Part shown: in pieces, positions 28,006-36,643 of the stretch
Layout: every line of letters starts with the position of its first letter
How positions within the stretch are numbered: position 1 is the stretch's first letter
Assembly: GCF_000521215.1 (NCBI RefSeq)
Contig: NZ_KI928932.1
Location: forward strand, 271,316-331,260
Direction: 5' to 3'
Source of the DNA: Labrenzia sp. DG1229
GTDB lineage: Bacteria > Pseudomonadota > Alphaproteobacteria > Rhizobiales > Stappiaceae
Length of the DNA stretch: 59,945 bases
Program-made: the position numbers and the translations under genes
The notes under the pieces: model-generated
Told to the model about the DNA's origin: nothing
Databases searched by the model: none
What the model saw: the letters and a program-made list of their open reading frames with translations, nothing else

Positions 28006-28318
28006 GGCAAGGCGGCCTACCGCCAGTTCGATCGAAAAAACCACTTGTTACATTCGCCGTAGGCGCACCGTGTCCGCCACTTGAATCAGAAACAACCACA
28101 AACACAACCACTGTGTTTACGGATGACGCCACACTAACCAGCCTGTCAGGCATTGTCATTGGTCAGAGAGAACAGCCTGTTCGGTGTTACTCTCGTGCTG
28201 GCCAGTTCTGCACTCGGCCTGCCGGGTGCTTTGTAGGCGTTGGTTTTGGAATGGGATCACATGCTGAAACCGAAATGAGCGCTAAAACCTGGCGATCGAA
28301 TCTTCCGTCATGCCTGCC
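28006..28318. other. Intergenic region holding the MFS remnant
   Basis: 313 nt between the serine hydrolase and a minus-strand gene. Apart from the MFS relic at 28123-28236 I see no gene here. Confidence 0.5.
28123..28236 (+). pseudogene. Decayed 3' end of a Bcr/CflA-type MFS gene
   Basis: The nucleotides closely follow the 3' end of the pump at 26098-26205. DDATLTSLSGIVIGQREQPV here matches GGAALTSLAGIAIGQGEQPV there; after a frameshift FGVTLVLASSALGL matches LILMLASSALGL, ending at a TAG (28234-28236). The rest of the gene is gone. It indicates a former second copy, lost by deletion, on the other side of the serine hydrolase gene. Confidence 0.75.
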
Positions 28319-29305
28319 TTACGGAGCGCCAAACACTTCGTTGACATCCGCGCGAAACCATCCCATCGGTCCAATAATATGCAAAAATCTTCCACGTCCG
28401 AGAACTTCAGAGGAATCGAGAGACCGGCCGTCGGAAAACGTCGCTTTCAACGCCTTCGGCGTTGCAATACGATCACCGTTCCAACGTAGAGCGTGAAAGC
28501 AATCGGAATCTTCGCCATATTGCCGATTAAAGACCAGTCCATCGTTGGAAACTGCAAATGCGGTTGCACCGCTGAAATTTCCTGGATCGAACAAACGCGG
28601 CAAGAAACGACCATCAATCCGGCATAGATTGAAGTCGCTGTGGTAGTAGGCCCAAATCTCACTTCTTGTGATGTTCATGGCGTAGCAATCAACCATGAAA
28701 TCTGCTGCATCATCCCTATTGAACTGCCAGAGGACGGTGCCGTCAGCGTCAAAGCAGACAAGCCCGCCAGATCCCGGGCCTTCCGGTCCCGGCGAATTCC
28801 AGCCAAAATTCCCGAAGACGCCTTCGTCGAAATAGGACACCCAGATGCGGTTTTCACTGTCCACACCCAGTGCTTCGATGCCGTCACCAAGTAGAAAATT
28901 ACAGAGCGTGCCTTGCACTGGATCGAATACAAATCCGTTTCGGTCGTAGTCTTCGCACCCACGCCACGCTGCGCGAGCAGCAGCCAGCAGCACACGGCCG
29001 TCCTCAAACAGATCGTAGAGAGGAAATGTCAGTTTGAAGGGAGGTAATTCGATTTCATAAGAGGCAAATTCACCAACGACAGCCAGCTTGAAAGGTCTGT
29101 CGTCGGTCATTTTTGATTTGGGGAAATGGGCACCGTTGTGGCTGAAGGTTTCGAAAACGTCGTTTCGGTAGTTTCTCGCGACATAAAGAAACAACCCGTC
29201 ACCACCACTCGAGACGGAAGCGGACACAAACTCGAACCCCTTTGGCACGTCGGGCGCATCCGCTATGCGCTCGAACGTTAGTTGGCCGGTTTCTTTGTTA
29301 ATCAC
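28319..29305 (-). CDS. Hypothetical soluble protein, beta-propeller-like
   Basis: About 328 residues from a GTG at 29305; the frame is open to 29491, but the extra 62 residues lie over the neighbouring gene and look non-coding. The protein has repeated short strands with Asp/Gly turns (GIEALGVDSENRIWVSYFDEGVFG, GGLVCFDADGTVLWQF, AFAVSNDGLVFNRQYG), suggesting an NHL/WD-like propeller. No signal peptide or catalytic motif is clear. The proposed start overlaps the upstream gene by 8 nt. Family unknown to me. Confidence 0.6.
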   Translation of the reverse strand: MINKETGQLTFERIADAPDVPKGFEFVSASVSSGGDGLFLYVARNYRNDVFETFSHNGAHFPKSKMTDDRPFKLAVVGEFASYEIELPPFKLTFPLYDLFEDGRVLLAAARAAWRGCEDYDRNGFVFDPVQGTLCNFLLGDGIEALGVDSENRIWVSYFDEGVFGNFGWNSPGPEGPGSGGLVCFDADGTVLWQFNRDDAADFMVDCYAMNITRSEIWAYYHSDFNLCRIDGRFLPRLFDPGNFSGATAFAVSNDGLVFNRQYGEDSDCFHALRWNGDRIATPKALKATFSDGRSLDSSEVLGRGRFLHIIGPMGWFRADVNEVFGAP

Positions 29306-29762
29306 TGCCGTGCCCGCAGCTTCGAAATTCGTCTCTGAAAAACAGTGTGCACGCAAAGGCCCCGTCCGGCTCTTCGTCAACAGACCAATATTGAATGAGA
29401 TCGTCGAAAAGGTAACTTCTTGACTTGAGGATGTCTGAGACCTGCGACCAAAGTCGACGCTCCGCAGCGGTAAACATGCGCGTAACGTCAAAATCCACGT
29501 CCCGCATCATGCCGAAGTATTCCTTGTCCATCGGATAGAGCCGTTCACCAAGGTAGTCATCAAAACTTGCGATGACCAGTGAAGCCATCACATACGCATG
29601 TTCATCGTCAGCTTGAAACTCCTGATACCGTGCAATGAATTCTTCCACCCTGCTGCCGACCGCGAGCTCTACATCCCAGTCTTGCTCGTCGCCGCGCGCG
29701 GGGAGTTCGAGAACCTTTTCGAGATGTTTCTGCGCACGCCAAGTAACCCATTCCATCTTCAT
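29298..29762 (-). CDS. Hypothetical soluble protein
   Basis: 154 residues, acidic and helical (LVIASFDDYLGERLYPMDKEYFGMMRDVDFDVTRMF), with no signal peptide. It is probably cotranscribed with the propeller-like gene downstream, whose start overlaps its stop. The pair could be an effector/immunity-like couple or simply a lineage-specific operon; nothing in the sequence decides. Confidence 0.6.
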   Translation of the reverse strand: MKMEWVTWRAQKHLEKVLELPARGDEQDWDVELAVGSRVEEFIARYQEFQADDEHAYVMASLVIASFDDYLGERLYPMDKEYFGMMRDVDFDVTRMFTAAERRLWSQVSDILKSRSYLFDDLIQYWSVDEEPDGAFACTLFFRDEFRSCGHGSD

Positions 29763-29893
29763 AATTTTCTCAAGCCGTCCATTTTAAAAGTGCCACTGCA
29801 TTGTTGGAACTCTGCGAGTGTTCAAATTGCCTTCGCACGTATGATTTTCCGTTCTAGACTGAGGGACTTTCCTCGATTAAGGAACAAGGCGGC

Positions 29894-31315
<1,422 letters not shown>

Positions 31316-31323
31316 TCATATCC

Positions 31324-31386
31324 GCCTGGCGGCAAACGTGTCGCAGAGTTTCGTCAGAAACGAACTCCTGCTGGCATCCGCCAGGC
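31324..31386 (-). ncRNA. Short Y-RNA-like element Y6, no tRNA-like domain
   Basis: GCCTGGCGG and CCGCCAGGC (9 bp, plus-strand 31378-31386 and 31324-31332) close a 63-nt unit. It holds the shared 5' motif GGCGGATGCC and 3' motif TTTGCCGCC of the other five elements. Between them is only an imperfect hairpin (GAGTT...AAACTC). It looks like a minimal Ro60-binding stem, placed 18 nt before the rtcB start. Confidence 0.5.
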
Positions 31387-31390
31387 TGCG

Positions 31391-31527
31391 CGGGGCAAGG
31401 TTTGGCAAGATTGTCATTCCGCCACCGGATTGCACCGGGCCAGACTTGAACTGGCACGGGAAGCGCTGCGCACCTCCCCTCCCGGCAGGGCGGGAGGCGT
31501 CTACCTGTAATCCTGCCGGCATCCCCG
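31391..31527 (-). ncRNA. Y-RNA-like element Y5 with T-arm
   Basis: 137 nt closed by a short CGGGG/CCCCG stem, with the family motif GGGGATGCCGGCAGGATTACAGG at its 5' side (shared shape with Y3) and CCTTGCCCCG at its 3' side. It contains a perfect T-arm, GCCAGTTCAAGTCTGGC (plus 31439-31455). A CCGG...CCGG acceptor-like hairpin and a TGGC...GCCA D-like arm follow, the same permuted order as Y2. Confidence 0.55.
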
Positions 31528-31573
31528 AAATCGCGTCAAAGCCGCAATAAAGTTACCGTATCAAATTCCAAAG

Positions 31574-31724
31574 TCCGGTCAGGGCGACGAGAAGATTGCG
31601 AACCACGTTTGTATCTCGCAATGCGAGACCTGCTAAACCACTCAGCTACGTGCCTGTTTCCCGGTCACGGCGGGAGTCGAACCCGCGTACGATGGAGGCT
31701 CGCACAGCATCCGCCCTGATCGGA
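31574..31724 (-). ncRNA. Y-RNA-like element Y4 with permuted tRNA mimic
   Basis: A 13-position terminal stem with one mismatch pairs 31712-31724 with 31574-31586 (TCAGGGCG with CGCCCTGA at its core). Inside, reading the minus strand, come a perfect T-arm GCGGGTTCGACTCCCGC (31670-31686), an acceptor-like hairpin (CGTG...CACG), then a D-arm containing AGCTGAGTGGTTTAGCA. This is tRNA order with the 3' half before the 5' half, as in YrlA-type bacterial Y RNAs. Confidence 0.72.
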
Positions 31725-31822
31725 TTTTCTGATGCGGCTTCCTGCTCTTGGCCGTCGCCGCAACCTATCGTTTGCTCTCTGTTTCAGTGGTGATCCGAAT
31801 TCGGACCAGACGGGAAGTCGTC

Positions 31823-31965
31823 CGGTCAGGGCGACAAGGTGGGTGCAAAACGTTCCTGCTCTATCCGTTGAGCTACGCTGCATCAGATGGTTGCAGCGGC
31901 GGGATTCGAACCCGCAACCTGGCGATTCATAGTCGATGTAGTTCTGCAGGCATTCGCCCTGACCG
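31823..31965 (-). ncRNA. YrlA-type Y RNA Y3 with clear permuted tRNA mimic
   Basis: The best example. A perfect 12-bp terminal stem pairs CGGTCAGGGCGA (31954-31965) with TCGCCCTGACCG (31823-31834); length 143 nt. Minus strand, in order: GGCGAATGCC motif, perfect T-arm GCGGGTTCGAATCCCGC (31899-31915), acceptor 3' strand CGCTGCA then ACCA, 5-nt linker, acceptor 5' strand TGCAGCG (perfect 7 bp), TA, and D-arm GCTCAACGGATAGAGC with the GG pair. Where a tRNA would have an anticodon arm this RNA has the Ro60-type stem. Y RNAs of this design sit between rsr and rtcB in Salmonella. Confidence 0.82.
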
Positions 31966-31976
31966 TTGAAACTTGC

Positions 31977-32102
31977 GGCGGCAAGTCGGTGATGAAACTA
32001 GCTCCGTTGCCTTTCCTCGTTAGACGACATCGCGACTTCGCGAAGGCGTGGCTCGACCCACGCATTTCCGGAGGTAACAGTGTAATTCCATCGGCATCCG
32101 CC
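31977..32102 (-). ncRNA. Y-RNA-like element Y2
   Basis: About 126 nt, ends set by the motifs GGCGGATGCC (32093-32102) and TTGCCGCC (3' end at 31977). The 5' flank GATGGAATTACACTG aligns with the GAAGGAACTACATTG of Y1. A T-arm-like hairpin CGTGGGTCGAGCCACG lies at about 32047-32062 and an acceptor-like TCGCG/CGCGA hairpin follows. The tRNA mimic is more degenerate than in Y3 and Y4. Confidence 0.55.
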
Positions 32103-32121
32103 TCATTCAAAAATCTCTGGA

Positions 32122-32360
32122 AAAACCAGGCGACAAAGGTGAAGAAACCCGGGAGTCCCGCTCGCGCCTGAGAGCGCATGCTCGATCAACCTGCCCTCAA
32201 GAGAACGCAGACAAGTTGATCGGCTTTTAAAGGCCGATCAACTTACGGACTTTCCATCGGTGCCGATTGAATGTCCGCTGATCTGGAGGGGAGTCGAACC
32301 CGCTCGGACTTTGTTCCCATTGTTGGAGCAATGTAGTTCCTTCGGCATTCGCCTGGTTTT
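32122..32360 (-). ncRNA. Long Y-RNA-like element Y1 with extra hairpin
   Basis: A perfect 12-bp terminal stem joins AAAACCAGGCGA (32349-32360) and TCGCCTGGTTTT (32122-32133), enclosing 239 nt. The family motif GGCGAATGCC is at 32344-32353, and a T-arm-like GCGGGTTCGACTCCCCT at about 32287-32303 with one mispair. A perfect 12-bp hairpin (32213-32224 with 32233-32244, loop of 8) is unique to this copy. It begins 43 nt after the rsr stop codon. It might contain a decayed second unit. Confidence 0.6.
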
Positions 32361-32403
32361 CCGGCGACCATGGCAGGCAGTTCGCCCGCCATGGTTCAAA
32401 TCG

Positions 32404-33978
32404 TCAGGTCAGATCGACCGCTTCGATCTCTCCGACCCACTGGTCTACGTTCATCGTGCCTTTGGCAAAGGCCGCGATCTGGTCGAACACCGCATCGGAG
32501 AAACCTCCGATGTTGAGGATATCCGGCCGCGACCTGGCCTGGCTCGTGCCGTAGGGCGCGATATCGATGCACACCAGCCTGGCATCCGGGTTGCGCCGTT
32601 TCAGCGTCTCCCATTCGCGCATCACACCGGTCCCGCGACCCTGCTGGACGCCTGCCCAGGACTGGTTGTCCGAGACCAGGATCACCAGGTCCGGTGCCCG
32701 GCGTTTTTCGTTCAGCCACGCCAGCGGTGCCGCGCAGTTCGTCCCGCCACCCCACTGCTCGGTGAGCTTTCGGGCGTTGGTCAGAATCGTGTCTCGCGCC
32801 ACCAGCTTCACCGGCCGGACGTTGACCTCGAACGGCAGGACCGTGGCCCCGCGGTTACGCCGCAAGACGGCTGCGGACACCAGGGCAGCAACATCGACGC
32901 AACGCGTTACCGTCGTCGCCCCTTTCCTGTATCCGGTCACCGGGGAGACCATGGAGCCGGAGACGTCCGGGCACACAACAACCTGTCCCTTGAAGGCCGG
33001 CACGTTGGCGACCGAGATCTCCATGGCTTCATGCATCGCCTCGCGGATTTCGGACGGCATGTCCTCTGACAGCGCCTGAAAACCCGTGAGCAGCTGGTAG
33101 GGGAAGGCACGTGCCTTCCTGATCCGCTTCGGATCCTTCAGGATATCCGCGACCATGCGAACCGCCGGTGCCTTTTCGAACCGTTTGCCTTCGAAAACGC
33201 CGTGGCGCAGGAAGGTGTTCAAGTTCATGCGCACCATGTTCCAGCTCCCGCGTTCCGCCAACATCGTCCAGTCTTCCCTGGCGAGCTGCAGATGCGTCAG
33301 CATCTGGAAGGGAACGTCGGGCACTTCGCGACCGTTCGGATTCTCCAGGAAGGCCACATAATCGCGGACCTGCGCCGGCAGCTTCTCGACATCGCACGGC
33401 TTGCCGATCAACCAGGCGAACAGAGCGGCACGCTCGGCATCACGCGGTTTCGGGTGCACCATCTTGATGACGTCGGCAAGCGATGGATCATTGCCGATAT
33501 TTGCCTGCAGCAACTGGTAGTCCGTTGCCGCATTCAACCATCCGCGCACCAGTGCTTTCGGCCTGGTGCCGAGCGACTTGCGACCGGTCTGCCCGGAACG
33601 CAGGATCTGCACGAAATTACGCAGCATCCTGCCATCGGTCACGACAAACGGAAATGCCTTGGCCAGCAGAACCGGATCACGGGATGCCAGTACCGCCAGC
33701 AACAGCGCCGGCAGATCTTTCATCTTGCCTTTCTGGCGAGCATAGACGGCTGTCTTAGCCAGGAAGGCATCCGGAACCGCCGCCGCCGTTTCCAGAACGG
33801 CCTTCAGTTCAATATCGGCGGACTGGTAGAACGTGTCGCCGATGGAACCCGTCGCGGCCAGCTGAGCCAGCTTGTGACGGTCTTCGTAGTTGTAGGCTTT
33901 TCCATCCGCCAGGTTCCTGGCATCGGCCTTGCCGGAAGTGCGTCCACGCTGTGATGCAAACAGAGATTTGTTCGCCAT
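32404..33978 (-). CDS. rsr: Ro60 ortholog (TROVE domain RNA-binding protein, Rsr)
   Basis: 524 residues. The N-terminal two thirds is the HEAT-like TROVE ring that binds Y RNAs and misfolded RNA (DRHKLAQLAATGSIGDTFY at the start). The C-terminal vWA domain has a MIDAS motif DVSGSM at residues 338-343. Start set at 33978, with GAGGAG upstream; the frame is open to 35607 but that part is antisense to rtcR. Bacterial Rsr works with Y RNAs and exoribonucleases in RNA quality control and sits with rtcB under RtcR control in Salmonella. Here six Y-RNA-like units follow it directly. Confidence 0.94.
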   Translation of the reverse strand: MANKSLFASQRGRTSGKADARNLADGKAYNYEDRHKLAQLAATGSIGDTFYQSADIELKAVLETAAAVPDAFLAKTAVYARQKGKMKDLPALLLAVLASRDPVLLAKAFPFVVTDGRMLRNFVQILRSGQTGRKSLGTRPKALVRGWLNAATDYQLLQANIGNDPSLADVIKMVHPKPRDAERAALFAWLIGKPCDVEKLPAQVRDYVAFLENPNGREVPDVPFQMLTHLQLAREDWTMLAERGSWNMVRMNLNTFLRHGVFEGKRFEKAPAVRMVADILKDPKRIRKARAFPYQLLTGFQALSEDMPSEIREAMHEAMEISVANVPAFKGQVVVCPDVSGSMVSPVTGYRKGATTVTRCVDVAALVSAAVLRRNRGATVLPFEVNVRPVKLVARDTILTNARKLTEQWGGGTNCAAPLAWLNEKRRAPDLVILVSDNQSWAGVQQGRGTGVMREWETLKRRNPDARLVCIDIAPYGTSQARSRPDILNIGGFSDAVFDQIAAFAKGTMNVDQWVGEIEAVDLT

Positions 33979-34120
33979 TGTCTCGCTCCTCAAATCCTTG
34001 CCCTGGAAGGCGTTGGTGTTCGTGTCTGTGTTGAGAAGAAGATTGCCGTTTCGAAGCGCAGAGCAAAACAAAAATGTGAAATCAGAATAACTCTTTGTTT
34101 TTCGTGAGTTTTTCCAGGTA

Positions 34121-34180
34121 TTGACATTTATGGCATGAGAATATCTTATATGAAAAGATACGTGTTTATATGAAAGTATA
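34121..34180 (+). promoter_or_regulatory. rtcR promoter with tandem 20-bp-spaced repeats in the rsr-rtcR intergenic region
   Basis: TTGACA at 34121-34126 and TCTTAT at 34144-34149, 17 nt apart, make a plausible sigma-70 promoter for rtcR. Over its -10 side lie two exact copies of TTATATGAAA (34146-34155 and 34166-34175), two helical turns apart, and an inverted pair TATCTT/AAGATA (34142-34160). This is a likely regulator site, possibly RtcR's own. I found no good GG-N10-GC sigma-54 promoter for rsr by eye. Confidence 0.5.
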
Positions 34181-34185
34181 GTTCG

Positions 34186-35766
34186 TTGAAAAAGAATGTT
34201 GTCATCGGCTTCCTCGGCATCCAGCTGGACGCCGGCAAAAAGCGTCGATGGCGCCCGTCGATCGCCGTCACCCAGCATGGCAGCTTTCCGGTTCACCGTA
34301 TTGAACTCTTGTACGACAGGGCATTTCATCGCCTTGCAAGCAACGTCAAGAAAGACATCGAGGATGCGAGCCCGGCAACAGAGGTTCTGTTGCAGCAGGT
34401 TGACCTGCGCGATCCCTGGGATTTTCAGGAGGTTTACGGCGCTCTGTTTGACTTCGCGCGTGACTACGGCTTCGACGAGGACCGCGAGGACTACTTCGTC
34501 CATTTGACGACAGGAACGCACGTTGCCCAGATCTGCTGGTTTTTGTTGACGGAGTCCCGACATGTGCCAGCCAAGCTGGTGCAGACATCGCCGCCGCGCG
34601 GTGAAGATGGTGAAGTAACCGGCCGCTACAACATCGTGGATCTCGACCTTTCCCGTTATGACGCCCTCCAGCAACGATTTGATCTGATCGCGGAAGAACA
34701 TAATGCACTCCTGAAAGCAGGCATTGAAACCCGGAACACGGCATTCAACAGCCTGATCGAACGGATAGAGCTTGTCGCCACAAACTCGGATGCGCCGCTG
34801 CTCCTGCTCGGCGATACGGGAACAGGCAAGAGCGAGCTGGCAGAACGAATCTACGAGCTGAAATTGCAGCGGCGCCGGGTCAAGGGCCGGCTTGTACATG
34901 TGAATTGTGCCACGCTGAAGGGCGAGCGCGCGATGTCGAGCCTGTTCGGCCATCGCCGGGGGACCATGGGAACCGGCAGTCCGGACCGTCGCGGCTTGCT
35001 GCGTGAGGCCGATGGCGGCGTGCTCTTTCTGGATGAGATCAACGAACTTGGCCTCGATGAACAGGCAATGATCCTTCACGCGGTCGAAACCGGCCGGTTT
35101 CTGCCTGTTGGCTCCGATCACGAGATCACCAGCCGCTTTCAACTGATTGCGGGAACCAACCGCAACCTCGGCCAGCTCGTCTCGGAGGGAAAGTTCCGAC
35201 CGGATCTCTATGCCAGGCTGAACCTCTGGACATTCCGGTTGCCTTCTCTCACGGAACGGCGGGAAGACATCGAACCCAACATAGAGTTCGAACTCAACCG
35301 CGCTGAAAAACTGCTCGGCAACAGGGTGGGCTTTAATGTCGATGCACGGGCGCGCTATCTTGACTTTGCCGTGTCCCCGGCAACACTCTGGCCGGGCAAT
35401 TTTCGCGACCTCGGCGCCTCTGTCCAGAGATTGTGCACCCTGGCACCGCGAGGCCGTATCACGCTCACGCTCGTTGAACAGGAAATCGAAGCACTGGAAA
35501 GCCAGTGGACGAGTGCCCTGGCCAATCCGGATGACACGCTCCTGCGGGATCTCCTCGGCGACAGAACCGAAGAAATCGACGTCTTCGACAGGGTTCAGCT
35601 CGCCCACGTCATTCGCATGTGCCGGAAGAGCCCGTCCTTGAGCGCAACCGGAAGGGTCCTGTTCGCGGCATCCCGGGCCTCGAAGACAAGCCGCAACGAT
35701 GCTGATCGCCTCAAGAAGTACCTGGACCGGTTTGACTTGAACTGGCCGGCTATCACGGCTGAATGA
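34186..35766 (+). CDS. rtcR: RtcR, CARF-domain sigma-54 activator of the RNA-repair operon
   Basis: 526 residues from a TTG at 34186. The N-terminal half is the CARF-like domain (KKNVVIGFLGIQLDAGKK..RW), which in RtcR proteins senses RNA ends such as damaged tRNA fragments. The AAA+ domain has Walker A GDTGTGKS (209-216) and Walker B GGVLFLDEIN. The loop that should read GAFTGA reads GTMGTG (259-264), a marked departure. A C-terminal helical region has the DNA-binding role. It is divergent from rsr, the usual arrangement. Confidence 0.92.
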   Translation: MKKNVVIGFLGIQLDAGKKRRWRPSIAVTQHGSFPVHRIELLYDRAFHRLASNVKKDIEDASPATEVLLQQVDLRDPWDFQEVYGALFDFARDYGFDEDREDYFVHLTTGTHVAQICWFLLTESRHVPAKLVQTSPPRGEDGEVTGRYNIVDLDLSRYDALQQRFDLIAEEHNALLKAGIETRNTAFNSLIERIELVATNSDAPLLLLGDTGTGKSELAERIYELKLQRRRVKGRLVHVNCATLKGERAMSSLFGHRRGTMGTGSPDRRGLLREADGGVLFLDEINELGLDEQAMILHAVETGRFLPVGSDHEITSRFQLIAGTNRNLGQLVSEGKFRPDLYARLNLWTFRLPSLTERREDIEPNIEFELNRAEKLLGNRVGFNVDARARYLDFAVSPATLWPGNFRDLGASVQRLCTLAPRGRITLTLVEQEIEALESQWTSALANPDDTLLRDLLGDRTEEIDVFDRVQLAHVIRMCRKSPSLSATGRVLFAASRASKTSRNDADRLKKYLDRFDLNWPAITAE

Positions 35767-35784
35767 CAGCCGTGATAGCCGGCC
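35744..35784 (+). terminator. 18-bp perfect hairpin spanning the rtcR stop codon
   Basis: GGCCGGCTATCACGGCTG at 35744-35761 pairs without mismatch with 35767-35784 around a 5-nt loop; the rtcR TGA lies in the loop. No T-run follows, so it is a Rho-independent-like or RNA-stabilising structure rather than a textbook terminator. Confidence 0.65.
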
Positions 35785-35928
35785 GGTTCACGCACAGATG
35801 GAATTTCCGTGAACTCGATGCGTCTGAACTTGAAAAAAACGTCAGAACTTCACGCATTGAATTGAATGCACGTTATCCAATGCCTTCCCAAATAAAGGGC
35901 GCAACAAGATTTGTTATCTGGAAGGCTA

Positions 35929-36447
35929 ATGGACATGATGACACTCACTTCTGAAAACCGGCTGGTTGGCGCTCTGCCCTCCGTCAATTTCGCCACACTG
36001 GGACTGATGTTCGTCTCGGGATTCTTCGCAACCGTCGCGTTCGACCTCTGGGGCCAGGTGATCAGCCCCGCGCTCGGTTTCGCTACTTTATCCCCGCACG
36101 GTCTTGCCAGAAGTCTGCTTGGCGCGCTCGGCTTGCCAAATAGCAATTTCGCGGGCTATTTCGTGCATTTTTACGTTGTCGGCCTGATCGGCTACCCGAT
36201 TGGCTGGATGTTCATCTTCGCACCGCTCTGGCAACGCGTTGTCGGCAACACACACTGGTTCCTGCCGTCTGCGATCTATGGTTTTGGTCTTTGGATCTTC
36301 GCGATCGGTGGCATCACCTCTCTCGCCGGTCTGCCGTTCTTCTTGAACTTCACTGGAATCGTCTGGGTCGCCCTGGTCGGACACGTTCTCTACGGCATCG
36401 TCATGGTCGCCATGCTGAAACTCATCGAAAAGCAGCAGAACGCCTGA
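35929..36447 (+). CDS. Integral membrane protein of unknown function
   Basis: 172 residues from ATG 35929, with GGAAGG 4 nt upstream. Four hydrophobic segments are visible (LGLMFVSGFFATVAFDLWG, FVHFYVVGLIGYPIGWMFIF, AIYGFGLWIFAIGGITSLAG, IVWVALVGHVLYGIVMVAML). No transport or enzyme signature is recognised. It stands alone, followed by a strong terminator. Confidence 0.75.
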   Translation: MDMMTLTSENRLVGALPSVNFATLGLMFVSGFFATVAFDLWGQVISPALGFATLSPHGLARSLLGALGLPNSNFAGYFVHFYVVGLIGYPIGWMFIFAPLWQRVVGNTHWFLPSAIYGFGLWIFAIGGITSLAGLPFFLNFTGIVWVALVGHVLYGIVMVAMLKLIEKQQNA

Positions 36448-36496
36448 TCCTCAACAACAGCCATGCGGGCGAACCACGCCCACATCCAAAAAAAAT

Positions 36497-36521
36497 CGCG
36501 CCACATTGTGGCGCGTTTTTT
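36497..36521. terminator. Strong intrinsic terminator
   Basis: CGCGCCAC at 36497-36504 pairs with GTGGCGCG at 36508-36515 around loop ATT, followed by six T. A preceding A-run (36487-36495) would let it work on the other strand too. It ends the membrane-protein transcript. Confidence 0.9.
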
Positions 36522-36643
36522 GCATGACGTGACTGCGCCAACACATGTTGAAATGGGCCTATAAAAAATGAAATAAGATGGTGGTATTTTGAATTGCATC
36601 TCAGCTGGGCTTCTTTTTGATAAGTCCAAACGGAGGCTAGCAT

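Noticed and set aside
31574..31965. Functional permuted or split tRNA genes joined by RtcB
   Set aside because: T-arm, acceptor and D-arm are tRNA-like, but no anticodon stem-loop forms. The corresponding ends pair into a long stem with a motif shared by all six units, which fits Y RNAs better.
33979..34185. Sigma-54 promoter for the rsr-rtcB operon
   Set aside because: No GG-N10-GC element with acceptable flanks was found by eye on the minus strand, so none is annotated.
33979..35607. Long N-terminal extension of rsr (frame open to 35607)
   Set aside because: It is antisense to rtcR and the intergenic region. A good ribosome-binding site and the conserved TROVE start support 33978.
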